DNA of 64,000 nucleotides from Phymatolithon calcareum (lineage: Eukaryota > Rhodophyta > Florideophyceae > Hapalidiales), in contig OZ345368.1 in assembly GCA_977006965.1 (NCBI GenBank), positions 372,001 to 436,000 of the forward strand. The letters are read 5' to 3'. Positions 54,186-64,000 of this stretch are shown here, in pieces (the stretch's first letter is position 1; each line of letters begins with the position of its first letter). The notes beneath the pieces are model-generated. The model did no database searches. It saw only the letters and a list, made by a program, of their open reading frames with translations, and was not told the DNA's origin. Both the position numbers and the translations under genes were made by a program.

Positions 54186-54713
54186 TGTAATGAACGACAT
54201 TATCACCATCGACCTAGGAGCTCTATAACGGCTCCTTGTGATCTATCCACAGACACTGACAACACAGTATCTTGAACGACTCTTCCAAGAGGAGCAAACG
54301 GATTTATCGCAGACATAGACTAACACTCAACGTAATATTAGTCTAGCGTCGGTTAGTGCCCCCCCTTTTTGCAGGGTGTGCAATCGCTCGCCCCCGCCCT
54401 ATTTAAGCGGCGATTCTGATGTCTCTGTGATGCGATGCCTCTGTCTAAGATGCGATCAGAATCGCCGCTTAAATAGGGCGGGGGCGAGCGATTGCACACC
54501 TTGCAAAAAGGGGGGGCACTAACCGACGCTAGACTAATATTACGTTGAGTGTTAGTCTACGTCTGCGATAAATCCGTTTGTTCCTCTTGGAGGATTCGTT
54601 CAAGATACTGTGTTGTCAGTGTCGGTGGATAGATCACAAGGAGCCGTTATAGAGCTCCGAGGTCGATGGTGATAATGTCGTTCATTACACCCCTGCAATA
54701 TTGCGTGTCTACA
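54162..54713. repeat. Long inverted repeat, arms about 260 bp, 34-bp spacer
   Basis: Arm 1 is 54162-54421, spacer 54422-54455, arm 2 54456-54713. The arms are complementary with only a few mismatches and small indels. Each arm runs from TGTAGACACGCAATATTGC through TGTAATGAACGACATTATC to TTTAAGCGGCGATTCTGAT. The spacer holds a repeated GATGCGAT. A transcript would fold into a long hairpin. It looks like an inverted duplication of the LTR-like unit at 53921, the second arm being almost unchanged, so the event is young. Confidence 0.9.
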
Positions 54714-55011
54714 CTCTCCAAAAAGCAGACGATATTGACGAGATTTTTTTGCCCAAGTGTCATAGAAATGTCGTGCATGTCGTCTGCTTTCTACGGGCAG
54801 GTATCCAAAACTCGCACAGGTGCTCCACTTTCTAAAGCCCGAGGTGGTGTCGCGCCCCTCACACGAAAAGGGCTATCTGCAAAAGTGACATTCCGCCACG
54901 GAACGTTGAATGTACAACTACTGATCGCCATCGCCGCAGGAATCCATGTCACAGAGGCCTACATCTCGCCGCTTGCGTGATAGAACGAAACTAAATCTTT
55001 TTATAATTAAA
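54714..55011. other. No gene assigned; short plus-strand frame
   Basis: A plus-strand frame (about 54721-54980) reads STLSKKQTILTRFFCP, then GVAPLTRKGLSAKV and LLIAIAAGIHVTEAYISPLA to a stop. It matches no family I know. The ATG at 54666 lies inside the inverted repeat, so the start is uncertain. It may be chance. Confidence 0.25.
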
Positions 55012-55090
55012 GTTTATATAAAAGCCCTACAGACTTCCGAAGATACGGGCAAGACATCCTCTGGTGCTGCCTACCTACGAAAATAACAAT
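55012..55090 (-). mobile_element. LINE 3' tail fragment
   Basis: TATATAAAAGCCCTACAGACTT and GACATCCTCTGGTGCTGCC (as landmarks AAAAGCCC and CTGGTGCTGCC) match the complement of the LINE 3' UTR at 24980-25040. Only the tail is left. Confidence 0.5.
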
Positions 55091-55119
55091 GCTTTTAAAT
55101 CGTACAAACGGAGTGTAGT

Positions 55120-56060
55120 GGGAAATCCGTGCTGATGGGCGACTTAAAGGCGCGACTCTGGCATTGGGACATAAATGTCCACCTCTTCCACTGCGCATCT
55201 ATGTTCAGCTCCGTTCAAACCCTGAGAGGAATGTGGAACGGAATCCGATTGGGGCACTGTCCCGACTCGCTGGAAGTAATCCACACGAGGCCCGCCATGG
55301 CATTTTTCGAGTCGTTTATCTCCGCGACGGCAGGACAAAGCGTTGAGAGAGCCGAGAAAGCGGCGGAAGCGATGAAACAGTGGGGAGCGAAAATGCCCGA
55401 TCTACTGAAGCGATGCTGAAACAAAAAAGGTCTCAATGAATGGTACGAGGAGTTTCGCAAACTCACAACAAAGCCCTGCCGAAACAAGCATCGCCGTCCA
55501 TCATGATTCCAGCCATTCTGGACTAGAGAGCTGGACAACATAGCCAAAAAGGACGCGGCTTTATCGGAAAGCTACGAGGACCAAAAAAGCAGCTGACCTG
55601 AAAAAGTACTTGCCGTTCCGCCAAAAGATGCGTTCATGTGTACGGAAGGCGAAAACGGAGCAGTACTGAAAGTTCGTAGAAGACAGTGAAGATCAGTCAC
55701 CATGACAAGCCACGACAGCCATGAGCAAAGTTTTGCACTGCAAGCGAAAGAAAAGCAGCGCAAACGGAGCACTAAGTGCCCCAGTGCGCCAAAAGCGATT
55801 CTCAGCTCATATACCAAATGTCTGCAGCGCGGATAAGCCATGGAAACCTGTGCTTACAAGCTTGGCGCTCTCCAAGAAAATGCGAATGGGTTATCAAAGA
55901 CGCGCTTATACGATCTCCCTTCAGAAAAGCATTCGGCCCGGATAAAATCGCTGTCGAAATGCTACATGCAAGCCCCGAACTGAGCGGCGACCTCCTGATG
56001 ACGCTATGGGAAACATGCGGGGCTACTTTCCATGCACCAGCACCCATGGGGATTCCGATG
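55120..56060 (+). mobile_element. LINE copy, endonuclease end to RT domain 0
   Basis: At 55129 the frame opens with LMGDLKARLWHWD, reminiscent of the G-D-x-N-A motif of apurinic-type LINE endonucleases with N replaced by K. Then come AMAFFESFISATAGQSVERA (55129-55419), FWTRELDNIAKKDAALSESYE (about 55515-55570) and FRKAFGPDKIAVEMLHASPELSGDLLMTLWE (55915-56010; landmarks GPDKIAVEML, LLMTLWE), the start of RT. It stops at about 56050. It supplies the upstream region missing from most copies here. Frames change at least four times. Confidence 0.7.
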
Positions 56061-56833
56061 CGTAGTGAAATCAGCGTTACTCGAAAATACCCTAACCCTT
56101 CCTCAAGTTATCTGCCACACTACTTGCTAATGCGACATCCTGAGATTGTCACCGTCGCCAAATTCAACAGTTCCCAATGGAGCACCTTTGCGAGCGCCGC
56201 CGAAACTATCGTCGCGCCTGCCCATCGCATCTCCGCATCGCTTGTCTGCTTATATTTATCTGACCACCTTGCAGGTATACCCATGATGCAAACCATGTCG
56301 GTTTTCTATTACCAGCGCGACCCATTAGAAGCTTTGCAGCTGCGTCCTGCATTCGCCCATTCAGCCGCAGCAGCTACAACGCCGCCTGTGTGTGTCATCG
56401 TTGCAGGGCCTCGCACGCGTTTGGGCTGTTTTCCAACTCGCACACTACCGCTGCCGACCGTCTGAGGCGCCTGTACATCGTCTCCAGTAGTTCGAAGAAC
56501 TTTTTACCAACGAGATTGCACATGCATTTTGCAGGTCCGTGTTTCACGCATCCAGACGCAGCAGCCAACCCGAAGTTTACTCCTGGCTCGGTGAAAAGTA
56601 AATGCCGTTTTTTGTCGTTTCAAGCGCACGCGCTGTGCTTGCGCCAAGGAAAGAGGACTCAAGACCTTAGTTTCATATGTGTTCGTGTTGCGTTGGGTTT
56701 CGCGTAATTTGTTAGCGCAACCTGATAGGTATTTAATGATGAAGAGGATGCGGGACGTATACGTGCAGCTCGAAGACGGCAAATAGCACCCGAGTACAAT
56801 CTCTCGACCATTGATGCTTCTGAACTGCGCACT
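56061..56833. other. No recognised gene
   Basis: The plus frame that begins in the LINE stays open to 56465, and another runs 56390-56707, but neither shows a domain I know. The alanine- and proline-rich wording (AHSAAAATTPPVCVIVAG) may reflect base composition only. Confidence 0.3.
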
Positions 56834-57489
56834 TTTTTTAGCAACTGTTTAGTTGTATATTTGAGAGCCCTCATTCGCACTCCTAAGACTGGGTGGGAGC
56901 AGCTTTTCAGAACTTTTTCGTTCTAGTATACCGCCTGGTCCCTAATACAGAGACTCGTCGTTTTCCATATTGTCAATTATGGTGAGGCTGAAGAGTAGTA
57001 TGGAGTCTGTGAGCGTCCTAAATGGTTTCCAACCCGGGGCATCCCTTTGAAGGACGGCGACTGAAGATTGGCTATGTAGCGATATAGATGTTAAGCTTCC
57101 CCAAGGTCTGCACATTGTGCAGCTTGGGCAGCTGTTGTGACATCAAGTACCACTCGTATCTGTTAAGTCTACTGGAGCCGTAAGGATGTGGAGTTGTTTA
57201 CCAGCTCTGATAAATCCCGCAATAAAAGAAAGAAAGAAAGTATGGAGTCTAATGCCTTTTCCGCTCTTAACATGTCTCCGGAGTCCAGTTCATACTTTTT
57301 TAGGTTCTTGCGTACGGTCTCCAGGTGGCGCTCTGCTGCCGTTCCGAATATAGTCGATAATAGCGTCGTGCTCACTTGAGAGAACCTGCCGCTTGCGTAT
57401 TTTATGGCCAGCTGTCGATGCACCTTGGCAAACCTGAGGATGGCCGGGATATCGTCCAGTTTGTCGGATGGTATTTTTCTCTTTCTTCT
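56834..57489 (-). mobile_element. 5'-truncated LINE with 8-bp target duplication and nested SINE-like element
   Basis: Flanked by TGCGCACT at 56826-56833 and 57490-57497. On the minus strand it starts in the C-terminal domain (RRKRKIPSDKLDDIPAILR), continues with KVHRQLAIKYASGRFSQVST and KKYELDSGDMLRAEKALDSIL (57169-57480), then the 3' UTR and a terminal A7 (56834-56840 as T). The retroposon P copy 1 sits between C-terminus and 3' UTR. The coding part is uninterrupted across about 80 codons, so it is among the younger copies. Confidence 0.85.
57009..57238 (+). mobile_element. SINE-like retroposon P, copy 1, with 12-bp target duplication
   Basis: Flanked by AGTATGGAGTCT at 56997-57008 and 57239-57250. 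It starts GTGAGCGTCCTAAATGG and ends CCCGCAATAAAAGAAAGAAAG, an AATAAA signal followed by a (GAAA)n tail. Compared with copy 2 it is 5'-truncated by about 110 bp. GGTTTCCAACCC recalls a pol III B box but is not a good match. It is non-coding, so it must be mobilised by another element's RT, plausibly a LINE in this genome. Confidence 0.8.
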
Positions 57490-57497
57490 TGCGCACT

Positions 57498-58605
57498 GCA
57501 CCGTCGGCGTTTCCGGGCACACGGTCGAAGAGTAAACATAAACCTCATGGTTCATGGCCCGAAAGTACCGCTTGTAGGAGAATTATATTATCCGGAGCCA
57601 CAGCACTGGAGTGCGCACGATCACACGTGCATGCCAGAACATGGGTACCAGAAGCGAGATCAGCAGAGTATTGTGACAATTTGTGAGTGGTACGAATGCA
57701 AAGAGAACGTTTTCTCTAGTAAGATAACGATAACGCAAAACCTGGGATTTCCAAAACGGATGGAGTCTAATGACAATCAAAAATATCTTCCAGAGGGAGC
57801 CTGCCATCATTTTCGGCAGACGAACAAGAGTGGTTATCGGCAGTGGCGTCTCTGAAAATTCTCTCAAATAACTTGATCATTGAAAAGCATGCAGACTGAT
57901 CCAGGAATTGATTGTACTGCAATTCTCGCTTCGGGATGTTCCGAAATCGAAGTCAACTCTTAGAGTACACCAAAACATGATATTCCTGCAGAGGAGAGAA
58001 GTAGCAAATGTACCGATGGGAGTGGGACTCGCAGCCCTTTTCGCTGCATCATTACGAAAAGTCTTTTTGCTCTGGCTCTTGTGCGTCAGATTTGATGCCG
58101 ATGAGCGTCATCGTAATTTTTTTATCGACGTAAAGTCGGCTGCAAATTGCAACTTGGATTGAAGCTGACAATAAGCGGATCCGATATAGATGATGGGCGG
58201 CCCATGGCGCCGATGAGGCGGACTGGACGCGGAGGCGACAAAAACGAAAATCTTGGTGACCGACCATTTATTGAGCAAGCACACTCTCCGGGTAGGGACT
58301 GATTTGTGATACGAAATCTTCGCACGTGCACGGCCGGATTCATCAATCAACAGTTGTCTCGCTGGACGGCTAGGAGATCAAAAATAATAATTTTTAATTC
58401 CCACAGACGATAAAAATGTTAATTTTTTCAAAGCCTCCAAGACATTATTGGATTGGATCATACTTTCCAAGTTGCAATACCCAAGTGGACCCTCACTCGA
58501 CGCCACTAGGATGGATTGATGGATTTCTGTTTTATTGAAGCTCCCTTAGTCAATTATCATTGCACCTGAGAGACTTTTCGTTGCGCTACAATCCTTCGCT
58601 TACGT
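57498..58605. other. No recognised gene
   Basis: Overlapping frames on both strands (plus 57376-57855, minus 57583-57867, plus 57908-58162) carry no domain I know. No repeat shared with other parts of the window was seen. Confidence 0.3.
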
Positions 58606-59300
58606 TTTCATTTTGATTTCGGACATTTTCTTTGGACGGTATCAACTGCCATTTCCAGCATCTCTTTTTGAATATCGGAAGGTCGTTGCTTGGGCATTAA
58701 GTTTGAGATAACTGTGAGAGCTTCATCGACTTCGGGATCTTCGTTTCTTGCTTGTTCTTGCCAGGGATATGGGAAGCGGTGAAATAACCAGTGCGTGCAA
58801 AGAAGCCTGTGCTTCGCTTTTTTGAGGGTGAGGAACGACGCCACTAGGTGGACTGGACCTTTCCGCAATTCGTCGAAGTCACCGTGCAGCGTACGCTGCT
58901 CGGCGTAATTCCTCTACAGTCTTGGTGCCCACTCGTCCAATAAACTTGCGTCTGGAGGCAGAGCGTCCACCACAGCGTAGCAATAGGTGTTCAAAAGAAC
59001 TGTTTCGTTACAGCCGGCATTACACATCTTGCATACAGTACTGGATCATTCGCCATTGCATCCAAGTTTCCCCCATTGTGAAAATCTGCCACCAGAGAGT
59101 TACAAACCCCAATCAGCTGATATAAGATCACTTCAGTTCGTCTGTGCGATATTGGAAAGCTGTCAGGAAGTGTCGGGATAGCGATAGGCTTGGGTTTGAA
59201 AGATCGTTTGATTAGGGATCTCACCGCCTTGAAAGTCAGCGGAACTCTCTGGTGATCCACCAGGCTTCGTTCATGTATACCACTGCAGCTAGCCATACTA
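58606..59300 (-). pseudogene. Distant LINE C-terminal domain remnant
   Basis: The minus-strand frame at 58608-58868 reads LKKAKHRLLCTHWLFHRFPYPW, the same K-H-R-x-L...R-F-P pattern as the LINE C-termini elsewhere, followed by a helical segment (SDIQKEMLEMAVDTVQRK). The frame at 58991-59296 (SHRRTEVILYQLIGVCNSLV) would lie upstream in the same protein but I cannot place it. If it is a LINE, it is a subfamily distinct from the others, with no recognisable 3' UTR. Confidence 0.45.
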
Positions 59301-59699
59301 TGTCAAATACTTATTCATTATTTTATCCGGCATTCCGACACAGAGAATAAATTATTTCTGCCGCATAAATAACTCTTCCATAGGACCGCGTCAGTGTTTG
59401 TTATGCAGTGTGACGGAGTAATTCGAATAACTCACCTATTCAAATTATTTCGGATATTTCCTGGAGATCAAATGATAGAAACTAGTCAATCAGGTCGTTG
59501 ACATAATCAATACCTCGTAGATCCACGTTAATGAATAATGCAGAGGTGAAGAGCAGTGATTTGGAACGCAAAATATGGTCTTTTGACAAATATCATTTTT
59601 ATTAAAATAACGAATAATTCGAAATGAAAATGAGTAATTTACTCCCGCTTCATATGAAGGGGGAGTAAATTACTCTTTTTTTTGTAGACGCGAGAAAAC
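59301..59699. repeat. AT-rich interval with a perfect hairpin followed by a T run
   Basis: At 59632-59646 and 59661-59675 arms GAGTAATTTACTCCC and GGGAGTAAATTACTC pair perfectly around a 14-base loop that itself contains CTTCATATGAAG. A run of T follows (59676-59683). It lies next to repeat F copy 2 and may be part of that element's end. Confidence 0.5.
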
Positions 59700-60312
59700 A
59701 CGAGCTGCTTTCTCGCAACTGATGTAAGAAAATGTGAAGCTAATACTTCATCTGAAGTTGAGCATTTTCAACGCTCATATCACTTTCATTCAAACTGAGT
59801 TCTATTGGCCGGATGATCTCCCCAACCCGGTCAATCAACTTGGATAAAAAGCTTAAATTCGGTTTTTATTTTGTTGTGATGAGGATTTTATAAGTTGTAA
59901 AAAGCTACATTATTCATTGGAGAGGAGAAAAATAGAAGTTGGATTTTCTAAAGAATTTGAGAAGGGGAAGAGAAAAAAATAAGTTTTTTGGTAAGAACAA
60001 AATAAGTTAGATTTTCTAATATTTTGAAAACGTGAACAGAAAACGACAACAGTCTGGACGTGGACCGCATTATCATCGTTTCGGTTCGTGGTGGTCCAGT
60101 GAAAGAGTCATTTTTGTACTTTGTGTGGGAGCTTCCATTAGCGACAAACTTGTACTTCTCAAAATGGCGTGTTTTCTAGCGTCTACAAAAACAAGTCGTA
60201 TATGCACGGTAAGCCGGGATAACAAATGTGTCGGGCTCCGCCCTCGGGTCCTATTGTACCCAATCGGGCCTGGTACTCTTACGTTTTACGATGGTACGCA
60301 TCTCCATGTTAA
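59700..60312 (-). repeat. Unclassified repeat F, copy 2
   Basis: Reverse-complement partner of 42588-43220. The hairpin loop near the AAGCCGGGATA end has an extra insert here (about 60221-60275). The plus-strand frame at 60032-60316 crosses it but is not kept in copy 1, so it is not a gene. Confidence 0.65.
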
Positions 60313-60697
60313 CTAAGAGAGGAAGTATCAAATTCCGAGGTGAATAATTTTGTAATTAAGTAGATGTATTGAGAAGGTACCATCACATGATGTGTCCCAA
60401 CGTGAGGAAAGTCAGCACCTTTCTTAGCACTCGACCACATTAGAAATTTCGGTATCATAATCAGAATTACCTAGTATTTCGTCAATGGCTCGGGCCACGT
60501 TGGTCTCCTTTGTAGGGGCGATGTTGGCTTTCAGGTGAATAATTTCAATGATTCAAATAAAATGTTATTTCAACAGCGTATAGAGCTAGCTTTTCAGAAG
60601 CATCGTTTCTTGAAATGCACACATTTCTATGAGTTGCTCTTCATCCTCTCTCGCATTCTTGAGATTGAGATGTAAACCACGTGATCAAAAACAACTC
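60313..60697. repeat. Repeat R3 copy 2 (about 60366-60535)
   Basis: It shares TGTGTCCCAAC, GAGGAAAGTC, TTTCGTCAATGGCTC-like and GGCCACGT words with 47893-48060, in the same orientation. On the minus strand both give VARAID and, in a shifted frame, ADFPxVGTH. It may be two relics of the same gene or element. Confidence 0.4.
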
Positions 60698-61125
60698 CAG
60701 GAGCAGGAGAGGCACCAATTTAATTGCTGGGAATTGTTCTGAAACTTGCAATTAAAAAATGTAATTGCTAGAAAGTTTTTCTCCTCAATTATCATTGCAA
60801 TTAACCTAAACCCCCAGTTTTCTTAACTGGTGTATAAGAGCACCAATTACGAAAAACACAAATCTATTTTTAACTCAAGACCTATGACTTTTTTTAATGC
60901 AACTGGTTAGCTATCTATTTAAAAGCCCTCAGAAACACTCCCAAGACTGTACTGGAACAGATTTTCAGTACTTGTTTAATCTAGTGCATCACCGGGTCCG
61001 TTTTCCACTATCGCATGTCCAGGCGCAATAATGATTTCAATTAATAATGCAACTGCAAGCAACTCATAATAGCAATTAAGTGCAATTAACTGGAATTGCA
61101 ATCAAATTTGTACCTTCCCTGTCGA
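60698..61125 (+). repeat. Repeat R2, copy 2
   Basis: Second copy of the block at 17086-17515, with the same order of words (GGCACCAATTTAATTG, GAGCACCAATTACG, GCAACTGGTTAG, CTATCGCATGTCCAG, AATTGCAATCAAAT). It lacks the 36-bp palindrome found in copy 1. Confidence 0.55.
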
Positions 61126-63281
61126 GGAGGACAGTTGATGAAAATAAAAAATTAGTAAAGATCTTCAGTAAAGCTTCGATGAGAACATGAAAAACATGCG
61201 GAACGAACCCAGCGTCTTCTCAAGTGATATTCACTTCTAAGTACTGGTCGCCCCGATTTCTCCATTTTTGCCTCGTGAAAGACTCAAGTGCAACTTCAAA
61301 AGGCTATTGTGCAGAACTGGGAGTGTTCTTTTCTAGCAGAGGGAGATTATACGAAAGCCGGGCACATGAAAAAGTCTCTCATTCAAGATAATCTATAGCG
61401 TGCCAAACTATCAGTGTTCATCTGGGCGAAAACAGGACTGTATAAATGCTCTTCATGCCTTGGCTAGGCATACTGCGAATACTTTCTCGTAAGCACGGCG
61501 CTGGTCAGCGGTTCAGCTGCAAACAACAGTATGCTATTCACATTCTCATTACCGCCTTCAGCAAGGTGTGGACTTGGCGTCTTGTTTGCTCCAAGCCGAT
61601 GTGCAGCTGGTGCGCATATTGTGTATGCAGTGCCATTCCTTCGTCCACACTGAGGATGACCGTGCACAACACCGTATGCCCTCGGGAAAAAACAGTATTC
61701 AGGATGCCCTCGTCTAGCGAAGGGCCGTAGCGGGCCAAAAACACGCTCGCACAGGTCCGCGGCCCCGGCACAGCAATGCATGATCTATTTTGATGCATGC
61801 TTCAAAATTGAGCTGAAAAAGATAAGTCTTGTGTAACGGCAACAGCAGTGCCTGAAACGATGCTTCCAGCCGCCCGCGAACGCCTCTCTGACAGAGCTCC
61901 GCTTGGCAGCTCGAACGCAGGAGCGTAGTAATGTCTGGACAGGGAGCTGCTTCGAGATGCGACTGGGGCTGTAGGAATTTCCGAGTCCGCCTCTTGTGTA
62001 CAAGGTGAGAAGTACCAGTCTTCCAATTTCTCGGACGTGATTCTAGCTCTGATCTACATGTTTTGCAATGGGCTAAAACTACCACAAAGCAGTGACCTTC
62101 CGGGAGAACTGTACCGCTTAGCGAGCCCTATGTGAATTGAAGATTTTTTTTTCGGAGCTCTTGACAGTCCTTGTTTTGTGACTGATTGGATTGATTTATG
62201 TAGTCTGCGTACTATGCCTCTATTGTTCGTTCGCAAGTGTTTCAGCGCCCTAAATTGTCCGCATTTATCGAAGAATTCCTGGTCGCAGACGATAATTATT
62301 GGAAATTTAGATAGGTTGACTAAAACGCGACAAGCGAAGTTCTGCGACGAACAGAACAAATTGTTCAGTCCGGCGCATTATGTCATGAAGAAGTTGCAAT
62401 CGTCTCTTCAAAGTTTCTGACGGCTGACATCCATGTCCCATGCGTCGAAAATCTAGACATGAAATTCTCTACTTGCGCAAGACAGGAGCGGCTCCTTGCC
62501 TCGCCTGGCGGCAAACATTTTGCTTGGATACAAGTGCCATTCTTTGCTGACGCTATCGAACACAATTCATTAAATGTCAAGAAATACACGGTCTCCAACT
62601 TCATGGGTCTTCGCTCGTTACCTACTGTAGAAATCGCCGACGAAAGCAAGAATTACGAATCGTAATGTATTGCCCTGTTTGACATTTTGTGCTGCCGATC
62701 TCAGTATATGGTCGTCGGCAATGTACTGCCCATACAATGAATCCAGATTGTATACAAAAACGTTACAGCGCTCATCAGCGCCTTCTGTACTAACAATGTC
62801 GACAAGATGCAGCAGAATCCATACCGGCTGCACCTTCATACATTTGCAGACTCGTTGCATGTCGGCTGCAGCTTAAGATGCTTGCCGGCTCGTTGTGCCT
62901 AGATATTTACAGACTCGTTCTTGCTTGCTTCATCGCAACAAGGCGCTTCATGGCGCAGGAACGACACAAGACGACACCAATAAAATTATGGTTGTCATCC
63001 AAGCTGTACGCGGAGTAAGTGCTTACCGTTTTGCAGATCATGTCTGCAACGACCGACAGGGAAAATCGACGTAAGATTGAAAAGTAGTTAGGAATAACTT
63101 GCGATTCCGCATGAAGAGAATTTTTGTTCTTTATACAACTTGGCGCACATAAAGGCGCACAATAAGCATTAACGTGAAAAAGTAAAATACAGAGTCCTGC
63201 AAAAAGGATTCAACAACTGAAAACGAGGGTTCGTCTGTCATAAGTTGCATTGCCTTTCGGTATTCGACAAACATCCCTCCA
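61126..63281. other. No confident gene before the bZIP gene
   Basis: Frames at 61446-61730 (plus), 61464-61798 (minus, two frames), 61714-62085 (minus), 62459-62665 (plus) and 62618-62860 (minus) are all under 125 codons and show no domain I know. The 3' flank of the bZIP gene lies at its right edge (63281 downward in gene sense); no clear AATAAA was seen there. No repeats shared with the rest of the window were seen. Confidence 0.35.
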
Positions 63282-64000
63282 TCATTGCCACGAATTGCCC
63301 TCCAACTCGTCAACCTTCGTCGCCAGCGCCGCGGCATCATCGCTCTGTCCGTGCCCGAGTACTTGCTGTAATTGTCTTGTGTGTTCCGCAAGTCCATGTG
63401 ATTGCACTGAAATCCCATTGTTGTCTGTCAATGCGTGTGCTTGCGTCGATATTCCGCTCGCGCATGGCCTGTTTTCAACTGCCGCTTGAGCGGCCTGCAA
63501 CGCGTGCGCGGCACGAGCAGCTTGTGCTGCTTGTGCTGCTTGCATTGCCGCGGCGTGCGCGGCTGAGAGTTGGTGGTTTTGCGGCGAGTGTGGCGAGTGT
63601 GACCCAGGGGGTCCCGGCGAAATGGAATGTGCATGCGCAGCGGAGATCACTTGGCCAGGTGGAGGTCCCGCGCCGGCGTTCCCATACGCATGTCCTCCAG
63701 CAGCAGCTACTGTTCCTTGTGCGGATTGCGGGTATGGAACGCCTGCACTTGGTTGTGGGTAAGGCACAGCCCTTAGTACTCCACGATTATGCGGCACAGG
63801 ATACGAAATTGTACCCGCTGATGGGAATGGAATTCCGCTCCGCGCCGCAAGCTCCGCTGCAAGTGCTGTAACGTCGGCAACGCGAGCCGAGAGCGCCGCA
63901 ACATTCATTTCAAGTGCTTGGATTCGGCTGGCCTGTGTCGCCATTTCATCAGCCGTACGCAGAGTCTCCACCTTCTTCCGCTCTCGACAGCGCTTTGCAG
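63282..64000 (-). CDS. bZIP transcription factor, C-terminal part (runs off the right edge)
   Basis: The minus-strand frame enters at the window edge with AKRCRERKKVETLRTADEM, the second half of a bZIP basic region (consensus N-x2-A-A-x2-C-R-x-R-K-K), and goes straight into a coiled coil: ATQASRIQALEMNVAALSARVADVTALAAEL, with L, L, V and L at heptad positions. Such proteins dimerise through the zipper and bind ACGT-type DNA sites in the nucleus. The rest (about 180 residues) is low complexity: P/G/H-rich, then alanine- and glutamine-rich (AAMQAAQAAQAARAAHALQAA), as in activation domains. It ends EGNSWQ with TGA at 63282-63284. About 238 codons are in the window, with no intron seen; the start and the invariant asparagine lie outside. 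Confidence 0.85.
   Translation of the reverse strand, partial: AKRCRERKKVETLRTADEMATQASRIQALEMNVAALSARVADVTALAAELAARSGIPFPSAGTISYPVPHNRGVLRAVPYPQPSAGVPYPQSAQGTVAAAGGHAYGNAGAGPPPGQVISAAHAHSISPGPPGSHSPHSPQNHQLSAAHAAAMQAAQAAQAARAAHALQAAQAAVENRPCASGISTQAHALTDNNGISVQSHGLAEHTRQLQQVLGHGQSDDAAALATKVDELEGNSWQ

Noticed and set aside
54422-54455. CRISPR-like repeats or a terminator in the 53.9-54.7 kb repeat block
   Set aside because: The units are 265 bp and two are inverted, with no short repeat-spacer pattern; the setting is eukaryotic.
63245-63871. Plus-strand frame of 208 codons
   Set aside because: It is the complement of the bZIP gene, which has a clear domain on the minus strand.

Overview
This is eukaryotic DNA with almost no host genes. 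It is packed with broken, nested mobile elements that carry eukaryote-type domains: a Ty3 chromovirus, a Ty1/copia element, a DIRS-like tyrosine-recombinase retroelement, LINE reverse transcriptases, piggyBac-like transposases, and SINE- and MITE-like repeats. The mix would suit a repeat-rich alga, possibly a florideophyte red alga. That is inference; nothing in the window fixes the species. The only confident host gene is a bZIP transcription factor cut by the right edge (63282-64000, minus). A 190-codon ORF at 45980-46552 (plus) is the best candidate for a second real gene.

Layout, left to right. 0-6.3 kb holds a LINE RT fragment (1384-2716), a LINE 3' fragment (4910-5173) and repeat-poor DNA. 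6286-12386 is a complete but dead Ty3 chromovirus on the minus strand: two LTRs about 95% identical, CATTC target duplication, polypurine tract, gag, protease, RT, RNase H, integrase and chromodomain, with a solo LTR (7094-7522) inserted between integrase and chromodomain. 13534-17083 holds two piggyBac-like elements in tandem that share one CTAG. 17.1-26.7 kb is a LINE graveyard with at least eight overlapping or abutting fragments on both strands. 26.7-30.0 kb is a copia gag-pol on the minus strand, truncated at its 3' side. 31.07-37.28 kb is a DIRS-like element bounded by direct repeats; a piggyBac-like element (32999-35838, CTAG target) sits in its RNase H, and a 578-bp solo LTR (33696-34273, CTCTT target) sits inside that. 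A fourth, truncated piggyBac-like copy follows (about 37350-38640).

38.6-48 kb has few recognisable features apart from a small MITE (42441-42573), one copy of an unclassified repeat shared with 59.7-60.3 kb, and the orphan ORF. 48.2-53.5 kb is LINE-rich and includes a second three-level nest (LINE, then SINE-like retroposon, then 5'-truncated LINE), each insertion with its target duplication. 53921-54713 is a tandem LTR-like unit with a near-perfect inverted duplication (arms about 260 bp). 55-58.9 kb holds more LINE pieces, one with a SINE-like insertion between 12-bp duplications. 61-63.2 kb shows nothing I recognise, and the bZIP gene closes the window.

The most unusual signal is the piggyBac-like family. 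Its ends (TGTCTATTTGAC...) are flanked by CTAG rather than the TTAA expected for piggyBac, and each end carries copies of a palindrome around CAATTG. Because one copy interrupts a recognisable RNase H reading frame, the empty site can be read across it, which supports CTAG as both target and duplication.
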